This document shows, piece after piece, positions 1 through 12,030 of a DNA stretch of 64,000 bases. Positions within the stretch are counted from its first letter, which is position 1, and each line of letters begins with the position of its first letter. The notes under the pieces are model-generated. The model made no database searches. It saw nothing but the letters and a program-made list of their open reading frames with translations, and had not been told where the DNA came from. The translations under genes were made by a program, and so were the position numbers. The stretch is from Trichostrongylus colubriformis (lineage: Eukaryota > Nematoda > Chromadorea > Rhabditida > Trichostrongylidae): positions 33,555,685-33,619,684 of the forward strand of contig OZ022257.1 in assembly GCA_963978905.1 (NCBI GenBank), written 5' to 3'.

Positions 1-1302
1 TCGATAACCGAATACCTCGACAAGTAGTGAACAACACATAAGTTTATGAATACGAGCTGGTAAAACTACCTTGACTACATGTAGGAGACGAGTGGTATGA
101 AAACTACACAATAATAAACACTATCAATAAAGATTACACCAAGGTTACCTGCATGTGGAAAACTACGGTCATTACTGAAAATAGAGTTAGACATCTAAAG
201 GACTTCATCATTTACACTACGATTACTACTAATAGGAAATGAGAGAAAACTACCTGGGTTGGTAACTCGGCGTCTCTGGCGATAATATGCACGAGTGAAG
301 TTGTACGAAATACATCGGATTCGATTGCATTGCGCGCTGGTCCACGGCGCTGCTGATGTTATATCGCATACTGCGCGCGAGTGTGAAGCGAAGGACGACT
401 GCACTCTCAAGACGACATGTGACGAACTGGGGCGCCTTTGGCGCGTAAGCGTAGCGAGATCGCGAGACGCAGGAAGACAAAGTCTTCTTGAACCTTCCAG
501 ACTTGCGGGCTTTCCCATGAACGCGTGGGAAGCGAGCGCATAATCTACATTGAATCTGTAAAAATAATCCTATGAAAAGATGAAGCTCCGGTCCTGACAG
601 TATTGCTGAGGTAGAACTTCTTCAAGGGTTGAAGGGACTGGAGCTAACAATAAGTGGAAAGTATGGGCGGGTTGTTGTATGAAATGGTAGCAGAGCCTAC
701 ATTCCGTGAAAAGCAGGCGGGTGCTCAAACACATGCATATAGAAAGGCACAGTATGCGTGAATAGATCGGCACAAGCAGTGGGAAACATGACAGCACACA
801 AAACAGTGCTTTATCAAACAAACAAAGGCTAGCTAAAGTTCTGAATTCGGTTCTTCACCTCTCATCGAGGGTTCAGCTGGCGCAAAATCCCCCCTCAGAA
901 CCTTGAGATATCTCTAAAGGCCAACATATGAGTGAAGCCATCAGAGAGTAAGTAGCGACTGTTTCGCTAGCGAGAGGTCCGCTCTCTCATTAGCCAAATT
1001 GCTGCTATAAGCTTTTGCATGAGAAAGTTTCCCTCACTTCCCATCTCATTTTATTTCAGAACGCGTCATATTTTCAGAAGTTTATTGCTATCATCATTTT
1101 CGTACCTTTTCCTTCGAACCTTTAAAGAGAGTTTAATAATAGCATATTTTTTAAAAAGTACGTAAGATTTGTCCCATATATATTGTTTGCCTTATTTGTT
1201 TTTTTACTCAGTTTATGGATCAATGTGAGAAACACGATGAACCGTGAGTTCAGCCACTAACTGGGGCTGCATAGCAACTCATGTGCGAATCAACACTAAT
1301 TA
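1..1302. other. intergenic, no gene recognised
   Basis: I see no convincing gene here. A GC-richer patch at about 280-545 is open in several frames on both strands, which is typical of a non-coding GC-rich segment and not of an exon. The remainder is AT-rich with no terminal repeats that I could pair. Confidence 0.5.
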
Positions 1303-1992
1303 TTAGGTGTATGCAGAATAAATGGCCAAAACATAACTGACCATAACTTCGCTCAGACACAACTCTATTTGTCGAACTAAAAACCATTCGAATCTACAGA
1401 ATTTCGCTAACGATCCGATGAAGAAAATATGCCATCACGATCAATTCTGGATTGCGAGAATTAATAAAGTCAAAAATAGCATTTTTACCGTGCATAGTAT
1501 CGGCGAATTTTTTCTGACGCAGGTTTACATCGAGAATCCGGAAAAAGTGGTAATCCGTCAGGGATAGGTCTGGGGAGTAAGGGGATGAGGGAGAGTCTCG
1601 ATGCCTAATTGCATCAGTTTTTGCTGGGTGCGCAAAACAACGCAAAACTCCACACTTCACAAGTCACCCGGTAGAAACTGGCAGTTAGGCATCGAGACTC
1701 TCCCTCTCCCCCCTTATTCCCCAGACATCCCTGACGGATTACCACTTTTTCCGGGCTCTCGATGCAAACCTGCGTCAGAAAAAATTCGCCGATACTATGC
1801 ATGTTGAACATGCCATCGTTGACTTTATTGATTTTCGCAATCCAGAATTTTATCATGATTGCATATTTTCCTCACCAAATCGTTGACAAGGTTGGGTAGA
1901 TTCCATTTCGACAAATAAAGTTGTGCCTGAGCGAAATTATGGCGTTTTGAAAAAAGTGGTCTGTTTTGGCCATTTATTCTGCATACGCCTAA
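1303..1992. mobile_element. palindromic mariner remnant, two transposase 3' halves head to head
   Basis: The ends are inverted copies starting TTAGGTGTATGCAGAATAAA (left, from 1303) and ending at 1992, each flanked by TA, the usual mariner target duplication. Both arms encode the C-terminal part of a mariner transposase: the minus strand at 1394-1600 reads SPYSPDLSLTDYHFFR, containing the third catalytic Asp region, and the plus strand at about 1690-1850 carries the same segment with frameshifts. There is no N-terminal half, so the element cannot move on its own. It abuts the next element and shares its TA. Confidence 0.8.
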
Positions 1993-1994
1993 TA

Positions 1995-2667
1995 TTAGGT
2001 TGGCAACTAAGTAATTGCGGATTTTTAGATACTGCTTTTTCCCTCAAAACTGCTTTCCACAATCTTCTGTACATATATATGTAGTACAAGTCCACACGCA
2101 TCTATAGGTATTGTTGTCTTCCATCTCCCGGATAACCCTTCTCGGCAAAATAAAAATATCAAAAGTGACCTCATTTTCAATTCCAATTTTTTTTTTCTTT
2201 GAATGGCGTTAGACAGGGAAAGGGAAAGGTGATAATCCGATGGAGAAAGATCAGAACTATAGGCAGCGATTTTTATCCAAGCTCGAGAATTTTTTGGAAA
2301 AAAATTTAAAAAAAGTTCTACCACTATTGAAAAAATGACTCGCCAAAAAATTCTCGAGCTTGGATAAAAATTGCTGCCCCATCCACCTTATACCCCTGAT
2401 CTTGCTCCATCGGATTATCACCTTTTCCTTTCCCTGTCTAGTGCCATTCAAAGAAAAATCTTTTTATAATTTTTGTATTGAAAATGAGGTTGACCGTTGA
2501 TATGTTTATTTTGCCGAAAAGGGTTATCCGGGAGATGGAAGACAATAATACCTATAGATGCGTGTGGACTTGTACTACATGTGTATGTACAGAAGAGATT
2601 GCTGGAAAGCAGTTTGGAGGGAAAAAGCAGTATTTAAAAATCCGCAATTACTTAGTTGCCAACCTAA
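1995..2667. mobile_element. second palindromic mariner remnant
   Basis: The terminal inverted repeat begins TTAGGTTGGCAACTAAGTAA at 1995 and is mirrored at 2640-2667, with TA on each side. The minus strand at 2025-2324 reads DLSPSDYH and the plus strand at about 2375-2450 reads PYTPDLAPSDYHLF, so both arms are transposase C-terminal halves in opposite orientation. The centre (about 2290-2350) is A/T-rich. It belongs to a different mariner subfamily from the element on its left, judging by its distinct terminal repeat. Confidence 0.85.
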
Positions 2668-3394
2668 TAGATGCCAAAAAGGCGGAGTCGTACATAGTCA
2701 TCCATCCTAGTCTATGTAAGTATACCCAACTTATGGAGTTAGGCAGCGTTAGCTGTCATCTGGTTTTCCCACCTAGTCAATTACTCCTCCACATACGAAG
2801 TGCGAACTGTTCGCACTCAAGGTGCGAATCAGGTGCGAAGTAAGTCGCACAAATGTGTACACACCTCAAGAATTTCTGCCGCTCTTGCTCTGTGAAGCGA
2901 GCTACGGAATTGCTCGAACTAGTGAAAAATTAACTGGACTACGAAGTGAGCTATGCTTGCGTGGTGCAGGGGCCGTGAACGTTTTAGAGAAGGTTTATCT
3001 ACCATTTGCGATTTTTGGGCATAAGTGCACGGTTGAGTTGTCTCATTTATACTATGCTTGATACAGTTGAGGAAGAAAATCTTCATGTCAAAAAAAGCTA
3101 CTTTAAAATTTGTGGGCCATACTTTGGGCATAAGTGCACGGTGCAGTGTTATAGCCAAACTGAATATCTTTAATTTTTTTGGCGTTCATCTTCAACATAC
3201 GTGAAGGATGGTTGACCTGACCCATCGAGACATTTGGCCTCTACCCCTCAGGTATGGGTGTATGGCGAGTCATCTGATGAAAGTGTGGGGTTAGTTTCCT
3301 TCCTCAGAACGGTTGATCAGCTAGTGATTTCAAAATTTCAGCTACGTAGCTCGCCTGCGCGAATTAGAGAACAAGCATAAAGACTAGTATAGTA
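2668..3394. other. intergenic with short direct repeats
   Basis: No gene recognised. A 20 bp stretch, TTTGGGCATAAGTGCACGGT, occurs twice in direct orientation near 3014 and 3123. A small cluster of GTGCGAA motifs, partly inverted, lies at about 2797-2850. Confidence 0.5.
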
Positions 3395-3602
3395 CAGGCT
3401 GCCCCGAAAGTTCCGGTATACCTCGACCACTTTCTTTCAAATTTATTTCTTTAAGCATAAACACAAGGTTGTAAAGAAGTTGATCAGAAAGTTGTAGAGT
3501 AAAAAATTCGACAGAAATTCAAAATAAATTCAAATAGAAGGTTGTAAAGAAATAAATTCGAAAGGAGGTAGTCGAGGTGTTCCGGAACTTCCGGAACAGT
3601 CT
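3395..3602. mobile_element. 208 bp inverted-repeat MITE
   Basis: The left end CAGGCTGCCCCGAAAGTTCC is mirrored at the right end (reverse complement begins AGACTGTTCCGGAAGTTCC), both flanked by TA. The arms stay complementary for about 60 bases and share ACCTCGACYAC and AAATTTATTTCTTTA-type segments. No coding capacity. The TA flanks and end sequence suggest a Tc1/mariner-mobilised MITE. Confidence 0.75.
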
Positions 3603-3643
3603 TATATACAGTTAATTACCGCCGTAACATGTGATGCGAAAGT

Positions 3644-3743
3644 TGTTACAAGTATGCTGAGTCATAGGCAAAAGCCTCGATCTCGGACGGGCTTCGATTG
3701 CCGTTCCAGACCGAGGTTTTGGCCCACAACTCAACATACTTAT
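3644..3743. repeat. palindromic copy of a SINE-like tail repeat
   Basis: Both ends carry versions of TTTTGCCYATRACTCAGCAT followed by a short ACTTGTAACA-type end, in opposite orientation. The same tail follows a tRNA-like head at 9091-9202 and flanks another copy at 20134-20216. The middle here (CGGACGGGCTTCGATTGCC) is degenerate. Confidence 0.55.
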
Positions 3744-4054
3744 AATATGAACAATAAAGTTGTAACCTTCTCATGAACGACACTTCGAATAAAATGCAGA
3801 AGCTATTAACCACAGCTATCCATGCTATAAAATGTAGCGTAATGGGAATGTTAATTTCGTCGTTGCTCTAGTAAATTATCCGACACGTAGCACTAGTGAT
3901 CAGAACTGTCGGAACACTTGCACGGCATGCATCGAGTATCGTCTGTTGTTTATAACGACGTCAAAAATTAAATGCATAGTTCACGGTAATTTGAGTGAAT
4001 TGGTTCCATCCGCAATAGCAAAGCGTGGGCCATCACGCGGTGCGAGGATAAGTG

Positions 4055-4576
4055 TTAAAGACAGCATTAGGGGTAATGTGGTTACTGAGAAATCCCTGAA
4101 AGAAGTCATTAACATGGAAACTATAGGGGTAAGAAGGCTATCTGTGGCGAAAGTCCGGCGAAAAAGGGCGCCTACGAATAAGAGCTGCCGCCTTTCGATA
4201 ATCGATCTCGCCTCCAAGCGACGTGATTCGTGGTCGGCTATGATGAGAGCGGTTAAGGATATGCGGTGTAATTTAAGGTATTCCGGGATGCTTTTTCAGT
4301 TTTGGCATGAACTCCACAAAATAGATGCTGTCGTATTTCTTAACACTCCCTTATGTTAACTGGCAACATGCCGATGGGAATCTCTTCCACACTACCCGTC
4401 TCTTGATGGGAAGGTCGTCCGCGCCTAGAGCCAACGGTGAGAGGGAGCTCCTATTTCTCGGGATTTCAGCCATTCCCATCCACTTTTTCTTCACTGTCTT
4501 GTCACTAGGCATCTCGACTTTCCCATTCACTACTTCTTTTACTCTTCGTCCGACTTTTCCCTGATGCTGCCTTTAA
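4055..4576. mobile_element. 522 bp MITE, family A copy 1
   Basis: Terminal repeats TTAAAGACAGCATTAGGGG (left) and the complement of TTAAAGGCAGCATCAGGG (right) bound the element. The interior matches 54793-55617 and, for its right half, 48215-48510. The open frames within it are not conserved between copies, so I treat it as non-coding. Confidence 0.75.
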
Positions 4577-4587
4577 ACGCGTAAGGA

Positions 4588-4735
4588 ACCCGTTAATGAA
4601 ATGGCGGCCACCGTCCCAAGATGGCCAACATCAATCTGCGATTTAGTGAGCAGGGCAGTGCTGGCAAGTGCGTGGATAAGAGGCATGATATCACTGCGAT
4701 AAGATAGGGCAGGGGAAACTCTCATAGTAACAGCA
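4588..4735 (-). repeat. dispersed repeat, family F copy 1
   Basis: The reverse complement of this stretch is similar to 15409-15548, sharing CTATCTTATCGCAGT, CATGCCTCTTAT and a following GC-rich part. It lies directly beside family A copy 1. No coding potential seen. Confidence 0.5.
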
Positions 4736-5890
4736 ACCCTATCGAAGGATATTATCATGTGAAAATTTATTATGCTTACTTCTAGTCTGAAGCTCGTCGA
4801 AGCCAAAGCAGGAATACCTTGTTTTCAGGTTTTTTTTTTGAAGCCTTCGATGGTTCTTTTTTGCTCATGTGTTCTTCAGAACTCCATGAGTATTTATGAA
4901 TCGTGAGGACGCACGAAAATTATCGCGAACTGTGCCATTAAGAAAAACATGTCATAAGCTGCACAAGTTTGGGCGGCTCATGGATCTTCAATGTATGAAG
5001 TATATTAATGTGTGATTTCTTATAGAACAGGTCTTTGTGAAATTTTGTAATTATTTTGTATTTTCGAAATTATCTCTTAGTGTACTGTGGGTGTCTCTAA
5101 TGCGAACCAGTTTATCACTTCCAAGTTTCCACAGCTCATTAATGAATTAATGATCTATTGACGTATTTGTCACTGTTTCCCCGAGCCTTCGATAGTATAA
5201 ACCCTTGCTGTCAAATTATGAACATCGAGTGACTATCGTCGTGAAACGGGGCAGAAAGGCAGGTTTTTGACGCAGTTCTGAGCTCTGGCTCTCGCCTTTA
5301 CCTAATTCGGATTTGTCGTCCAGCTTTTCAGAGGCATTCTATTTTGAAGGGAAATGCGGATAATGACCGATGACGCAAAAAGGTGTTTTCTCCGCTTGCC
5401 TTTTTTCAGGTTTCAGCCACTCATGGCGGATGGTGATTTCACCGGCACACGCAGCTGAAACCTGAAAAAGCAGCCAGAAGAACATCGTTGGATCTAATTG
5501 TTTTTCCCCCATGGACAGTCATGCTGATAGTTTGATAGCCCCTGAGCGCATTATCGCTTTCACTGGTTCAGAAGAATCGATGTATTTTAGATAGAAAGAG
5601 AATGAAAATAATGTTATTTCAAATTTCGATAAGTAGTTATAGGACACGATTGAAGTTCGAGTGAGGGTCCCGATAACAGAAGTTGGGAATTGGAAGTGTC
5701 CTGGTGGATCGTGGTAGTGGTGCCACTGGGTAGTGACTGAAAATAGGAACTTCTAATGCGATTTCAAGCCTACTCTGAAATTAGCATTCCTTATCGAAGG
5801 TTTCTACCCATTAGTCGTTTGGATTGTTGGGCTTGTTAAGTGTCGAGGTGTTCCAGCTGCAGCTCCGCCTCCCATGCTTATTCTCTACTC
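4736..5890. other. intergenic, one hairpin
   Basis: No gene recognised. A clear inverted repeat lies at about 5404-5471: TTTTTCAGGTTTCAGC pairs with GCTGAAACCTGAAAAA across a 36 base loop. The remainder shows nothing I can assign. Confidence 0.5.
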
Positions 5891-6181
5891 ATGGCCAGCA
5901 TCGCTCAACCGCCTTCAGCTCCACCACAGGTAGTTACTTGGTCATATCGGTCTATCGCACCATTCTCATTATCCTAGAAGAGACTGCCAATTTAGAATGA
6001 GTGAAAACCTGCGTTATTTTGAAAATTGTCCCAAGGAAGAAAAAGTGGCTGTCTGCTTGTCGTGCCCAGTACTTTTCAAGCAACCAATTAGTAGTCACTA
6101 CAATCAGCCTCCTTTCATTACAGCAGGTTGCTGTGCCCAAGCAACACATTTGGTTTACTCAATATGTTTCAAATTTCCTGT
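5891..6181 (+). other. possible 5' exon pair of an unidentified gene
   Basis: ATG at 5891 opens MASIAQPPSAPPQ and runs straight into a donor (CAG then GTAGTTAC at 5930). At about 6114-6123 a good acceptor (TTTCATTACAG) is followed by an open phase-0 reading QVAVPKQHIWFTQYV that reaches either a stop or a GTAGAG donor near 6180. The joined peptide has protein-like composition, but I recognise no family and short reading frames of this size arise by chance. No polyadenylation signal or downstream exon was confirmed. Confidence 0.2.
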
Positions 6182-6992
6182 AGAGCGTCCAGAGAAAAGG
6201 GTTTTTTGAAAAGGTCGCCGGTGCTGCCAAAGATGTCTCATCACGCTTTTTTGCCTTTGAGGTTTTTAAAGCGGAGGTAATCGAGAATATTTCCTTTTAA
6301 AAGGGTTCCCCTGCACATGCGTGCACAGAAAGAAACTAATTACGAGGATGAAGTTTGATCAAGAACGAGGGAGGGTGTGCTCTCTTACTAATCGATCCTT
6401 GTTTCCGTGAGAATGGCTCACATTTTAAAATTCACCTATCCCATGGCAACGTAGAGACTCGTGGGTCCTAGCTTTGTCCATTTGCAGAACAAAAATGATC
6501 CGCAGTGGATGTGAAGCAAGCCAAAGATGGTTGCTAAGAGAGAACAGAGCGAATGATGCTGACAAAGCAACACGCTCTCTAAGTTGTTTGTCATTTGGTG
6601 GCAATCTCAGCCTCAAGCCTTACTTCCATGACATCAGAAGCTCGTTCCCGCTCCTCCCTTCACGGAGCCTACGAAAACGCGTCAAGTGTGAAGGGTCGCG
6701 TATCACGAATAAATTGAATTCTAATGGGATAACATTTGCATCAAGAAAAAGTTTTCCGTTGGTTGTACTTTGCCTGCTCTTTTTTTACTGGGAAAAGCAA
6801 ACACATTTCCGCACCATCGAGGGTTCCAGCGATGTTCAGCAGCTAACAAAAGGAAAAAATAAGACGTCAAGAATCAATGTCTACCGAGCATTCACTTCAT
6901 GGTTGGATGCCATTACTGGCTAACGAGCTCAACACATTACACGTTCGAATGCTGAATTCTATGGCGAAAACACCGTCAAGAAGCTGATAAGG
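6182..6992. other. intergenic, no gene recognised
   Basis: An open frame at 6474-6923 follows an acceptor-like TTTGCAG at 6480, but its composition is not clearly protein-like and it has no recognisable motif. I see nothing else. Confidence 0.4.
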
Positions 6993-9080
6993 AAGGACCC
7001 AAGGTCGATGTGGCCGTTCGTTGGGATACATTTGGTCGGACGTATTTTCGGACGCTTATCTCGAATGTGCTTTCCAAATCTGCAAAATGATCCTTTGACC
7101 AGAGTTACAAGGCCCTTTTTTCGACGAACATCAGCTCAAGTACAACGCAGGAAAGAAATCTGTCAGCAAACGTCTGGCAGAAAGGTAAGTGTCACTCTCC
7201 ATGCTCCATAAACTGGAGCTGGTGGCTCGGATCCTTGTGACGATGCTGATTTGCATTTTGTTGGACCTCTTCTACCGGTTACAGGAGGCACTCCTATTTT
7301 GATATTACCGGATTTCGATGCTCCTTTTGGCATAAGACATGGTCAAATGAAACTGAGCACTTTTCGCAACTATCTCGTCCGATCTATAACTCTGAGATCG
7401 TTAGTATTAGGTTGTCGGAAAAGTTCTTTCGTTTTTTTTGGAGCGATTCATTTTATTACTTTATTACAAAACACAAAGCATGTTAGGAAACAAGGTAATC
7501 ATCATCTTGTTCTACCACTCTTCGCCACCTTTCAGGCAAACTTGCTATGCCATCCGCGTAGAACTGATCTGGCTTTGAATTCAAGAAGTTGCACAGCCAC
7601 CGTTCATGTGATATCCATTATCGAAAGTTTTCTCTGAATGGCGTTAGATCGGGAAAGGAAAAGATGATAATCCGATGGAGCAAGATCAGGGCTATAAGGG
7701 GATGAGGTAGCACTTCCCATTCGAGCTCGAGAAGCGAGTCACTTTTTCAATATGTAGGCGGGCATTATGGTGCAAGAAACGAATCGTGTCGTGTTTCGGA
7801 CGTTTCTCGGTGATTTTCGCGGCCAGTCTATCCAGCTCCTCACAGTGTAGGTCTGCTGTTAGTATAGTGTTGCGTGCCAGCACCCGTTTGACATTATAGT
7901 TGCTTTCTCGAAAGCGTTTGAACCAAAGTTGTGCCACAAGTTCAGACATTGAACCATCTCCGAATGCAGCGTTTATACGACGACTGGATTCGGTTGCTGG
8001 AGGCCATATTTGAAATCATATAGTAGAATGCTCCGAAAGTACTCCTTTGATATATCTTTTTTGCCGAAAAAGGTTATCCGGGAGATGAAAGACAATAATA
8101 CCTAGAGATGCGCGTGAAGATGTACTACATTCATATGTACAGAAGAAATTGCTAGAAAGCAGCTCAGCAGGAAAAAAGCACGTTTCCAATAAACGAAGGA
8201 GCTTTCCCGACGACCTAATATTTTCCCATGACCCATGATTTACCACGTTTGAAAGTATGAATTCCCTCAGGTGCGACATGCTCCATACATCTATTTTTCT
8301 TACCATTCAAGGCAATGTTCAAACGAGGATTGGCTCATGTGATTGCACATAACATTGACTCTCCAGTGTATCTTCGCGACTCCATCCTCCTCATCTCGCT
8401 TGTGTGCTGCCATTTCTATGCCGGGTTCAAGAGGTTCCTTTCACGCTATGGTTACATCGGTTTCTTAAGCACCCACCCGTAGATTTTGTGACGCCTCCAC
8501 ATTAATGTTTTGCGTCAAATTTGGTGAGTGTTTGCGAAGCGACAGACTAATCTGTTTTATTCGTTGTAACCATCGAGTGAATCTTTCATGTTTCATTCAA
8601 TTTGTACTGGAGGCGTTTGCTCATGAAATGAGTCATCCTAGTTTGAAGTGATAAAGGTACAATCTAACAAATCGGACGAGATCGTTGCGAAAAGTGCTCA
8701 GCTTTTCGTCGTTTCACCATGTCTTATGTGTCTTATGCCAAAAGGAGCATCAATCCGGTAATATCAGAATAGCACTGCCTCCTGTAACCAGTAGAAGAGG
8801 TCCAACAAAATGCAAATCAGCATCTCCACAAGAATCCGAGCCACCGTCTCCAGTTCACGGAGCGTGGCACTTACCTTTCTGCCAGACGTCTGCTGACAGT
8901 ACTGTTTCCTGCTTCGTACCTGAGCCGATGTTCGTCGAAAAAAAGGGCCTTGTGACTCTCCTCAGAGAATCACTTGGCAAATTTGGACAGCAGATTCGAG
9001 ATAAGCGCCCAAAATTAGGTCCGACCGTATGTACTACATTGCAAATAGCCAGTTCGACCTCGGGTCCTTCCCTTTTGAGT
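6993..9080. mobile_element. 2.1 kb foldback element interrupted by a mariner
   Basis: The left arm (about 6993-7400) and right arm (about 8660-9080) are imperfect reverse complements for roughly 400 bases: for example CGTATTTTCGGACGCTTATC at about 7040 and its inverse around 9000, and CAGACGTCTGC-type segments at about 7160 and 8885. The end motif AGGTCGAAGTGGCC recurs in the elements at 26091-26716 and 44321-44600. The element has no transposase of its own. A mariner remnant sits in the left-centre at 7407-8218. Confidence 0.65.
7407..8218 (-). mobile_element. degenerate mariner nested in the foldback
   Basis: Terminal repeats TTAGGTTGTCGGAAAAGTTC (left) and the inverse of TTAGGTCGTCGGGAAAGCTC (right) are flanked by TA. 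Minus-strand transposase fragments are visible: HHNARLHIEKVT at about 7745-7780, where the second catalytic Asp of the usual HDNARPHTA motif is His, and a following YSPDLAPSDYHLF-like segment at about 7640-7700. The right end (8060-8200) is a plus-oriented copy of the 3' tail, similar to 2500-2640, so this element is also partly inverted. Confidence 0.75.
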
Positions 9081-9090
9081 CAAAGTGGGA

Positions 9091-9202
9091 GGGGTCTCGA
9101 TATCGTAGTGGATTAGCCCGTAAGCCTGGAAGGCATGGAGTGCGGGTTCGAGTTCGTCCAAGACCTCAGCTTCCGCTCATAACTCAGTACCTTTGTAACA
9201 AG
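9091..9202 (+). repeat. tRNA-like SINE candidate
   Basis: The head resembles a tRNA: an A-box-like TATCGTAGTGG at about 9101-9111 (one mismatch to TRGYNNANNNG) and a B-box-like GGTTCGAGTTC at about 9144 (one mismatch). GGTCT and AGACC at the ends could pair as an acceptor stem. It is followed by a tail containing CATAACTCAGTACCTTTGTAACA-type sequence, shared with 3644-3743 and 20134-20216. It lies just outside the foldback element. It is not a functional tRNA: there is no proper anticodon arm. Confidence 0.5.
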
Positions 9203-11248
9203 TTCCCCACCAATCAGTTGAATTTGTGCACCGCCCACGCACGACTTCATATTTTCGAGCGTCATTGTTGCGGAGTGCGACCGAAAGTCGCTGTTAAACA
9301 ATGGAAGCTTTGTTCAGGAAGAAGTCGACATCAACCTCAACGATCCACAAGTTGGTGAAGCGGCCAAGAAGATTCAAAATGTGTTCAGGTGAGGGTACCA
9401 TTTGACCAAAAGAGTCTGTTTTGACAAATATAGGGAGTCTGATTCAGAAATGATCTTTACTCGCACTTGCCATATTTCAACTGTGCAATCCGATAACCGC
9501 AATCCAAAACAATCAAAAATTTCCCCAGAGCTTTCACTGGTTTGACACATAACACATAGCGTGGTCGAAAAGGGAATGGAAGGAGCCTTTCAGGCTGGGT
9601 TTGTAATTGGAAGGATCAAGAGATCAATAAGGAGATGTTGTTTTCTTCCACTGTTGACATCGTCTCCTCATCCCAAAGATTTGCTCTCCACGAGAACTTG
9701 GAAGGGCCTTTTCACAGGAATCATCAAACAACACTTCACCAGCGAAATTTTCTGGAATTGCAAAAGCCGGAACATGCCTATCTGATCACACATGTCTTCC
9801 TGTTCTGAAATTTTCAGCATCACTGCTGCATCCATACAGCCCTAAATGATAAAATTGCACTGAAAAACGCCTGTTGCCGTTAATGGGCACTGAGGTCCAC
9901 TGCCCAATTCCTCTCTCTGATCTCTAGTGGTCTAGCGTCTCCACCCCAAGCTCGCGATGTGGTGCAAAGTGGATGGGGGCGTTATTAGAAATCGATTTGA
10001 TATGCGATGTATTTTACTGAACACAAAATGTGCTGGGAACTTGGTTTGCAATGACAGGAAAGCAAGGAAAAAATGTTCATTCAGACTCGCGCCGTAGATG
10101 ATTTTTTCATAACTGAGTGTGTGCTCGTATGACATCACCTTGTAGTGCACTGGAGTGCGTATACTACAGAAAACCCGCCAAATTTTTGTTGAAATTCTGT
10201 CGCGCTTGGTGCTTTTTGTTGGAATACTAATGGTCGATGAAATTACAGCTGAAACAATGAGTTAAAGGTTTTGTCCCCATGGTATCTCTGGAAGATACCA
10301 TTATAATAATCGAAAACGAATGAAACTGATTATGTAAAGGAATAATTTGACTTAGATGTAGAAAATTAATAGGCTGGAGAACTTTACGGCATTAGGAAAT
10401 TGAACTTATTACGGCAAAGTGCCAAAGAAACGATCCAGTTGGCTGGTTAGTCTGGAAAAGTCAAGGGTTTCCGAAGCAATGTCATTGCCCTTTAGGACAT
10501 GTCCTTTTATAGAATTCAAACAACTATGGCGTGTGTGTGATAGGTTTCATACCTTTTCCAGTCCCACTAACTTTCTCTAATGGGTAATAAGTAAGCGTTC
10601 AGAGGAATGATGGCGAGTCCACGGTGGTGCTAATACAATTTCGGGACACTCGAACTCGTTGAGGTCGCCGGAGCTTGCAGCGACAACGTTGTCGCGTACA
10701 GCCGGTTCACGGTGGAAACAGCAAGACACTTGTCGCGCGCTGTGACGCATTTTGTGTGATGCAGTGACCTAATCGAGTGTCGTGACCTACACCTAGGAAA
10801 AAAGTCACGAGTAAAAAGGTTCTAGTCCTTCTTGACAATGTCGTGAAATGTACTTAAAAGGTCTAACAAAGGGGGAGCAATTTCTTAAGAAAAAAAAATT
10901 AAGATCGGCTACACACCCAGTGCCTTTTGACTGCCCGCTTCAAATCTGATCATCGCTGAGGAGAGGCAGGATTCAGTATCGTTATGGTAGCACCGTTATC
11001 GTTATCGTAGTTTGCACATGATTTTTCGCTGTTTCAAAAGATAATATTTAGAAAGCTCGCTGCAACTCGTTATAGGAGCAGCGCTTATATACCTTATTAC
11101 TAACACTGATAATTAATAATTGATTGAATAGTAATACTCATTACTATGCAAATCTTGTCATTTTTTTCTCATCCACTATTTCATCTAAAGTGCTCCGCTA
11201 GCCTTCTATTCGCACGATTCTTTCTGAATATTTCATGGGCTCCCCTTT
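9203..11248. other. intergenic, no gene recognised
   Basis: About 2 kb with no open frame that carries a motif. Around 10690 there is a short perfect palindrome, CGACAACGTTGTCG. I found no inverted-repeat pair bounding a transposon here. Confidence 0.5.
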
Positions 11249-11395
11249 ATGTGGCAGTCGCATCAAATCCGGAAAACCAAGATTATCGACGTGGCTCCCG
11301 AACACGCTTTTCTAGCGGAAACTGACGATGAGGAAGATATTCCTGGAGATATAGTAAAAAGAATAATCTCGTTGTTTTCCATGTTGCCTCGTTAA
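11249..11395 (+). other. small open frame, possible exon
   Basis: A 48-codon frame from ATG at 11249 includes IIDVAPEHAFLAETDDEED, an acidic, protein-like stretch. A possible donor (ATA then GTAAAAAG) lies at about 11352. No upstream partner exon was found and I do not recognise the sequence. It could pair with the exon-like sequence at 12653-12729 but the phase choice is ambiguous. Confidence 0.2.
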
Positions 11396-12030
11396 ATGCT
11401 AATCGCGAGAGATCCGTCTGTTTTCATTCAAGCTTCGAGTTGGGGCTCACGACATGTATCGTTCCGTGCCGAGCTCCCTCACATTTTCCATTTTTGGGAA
11501 AGCCGACCGATGTGTGAGCGCTATTGAAGCTCATTATATTCATGTTTGCCCGCATTAGATGAAAGAGCGTTGTCTCTAAGGCGGAGGAGGTCATCGCTCG
11601 ACAAACACGCCGAGGCTTAACGTAATTGAATTCGGACGGCTGCTGTGTAATTCCGAATTCGAGGAAATATGAAGTGCAATTTTGTAAAGTGCATATTATG
11701 CCGACCGGAATCCCCGATGGAGGCACTTACTGTCACAAAACGGAAATAAGATTTTCTTGTTAAGGGGCTAGCACCCAAGCACGTCCTAAATTGAAAGAAA
11801 TGCTGTTTGTTCGTACGCGACTGCCAGTAGATTCCCATAATAGTTTTGGGATATGTAATAGAAAAGGATACGTGCAAAGGTCTAGGTAAAGCACACATTT
11901 CTGCGTTTTTTTATTACGTCTCTTCCCTACAGACGCACGATCGTAGGGGATGCTGAGAATTGTAAGAGTAGGAAAAGAACGAAATAAAACGGCGAAATAC
12001 ACGAGAAGTGATACCGCGAAAACTTCCTTC
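11396..12030. other. intergenic, no gene recognised
   Basis: Overlapping open frames on the minus strand (11424-12002) lack motifs and conflict with each other. Nothing secure. Confidence 0.4.
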
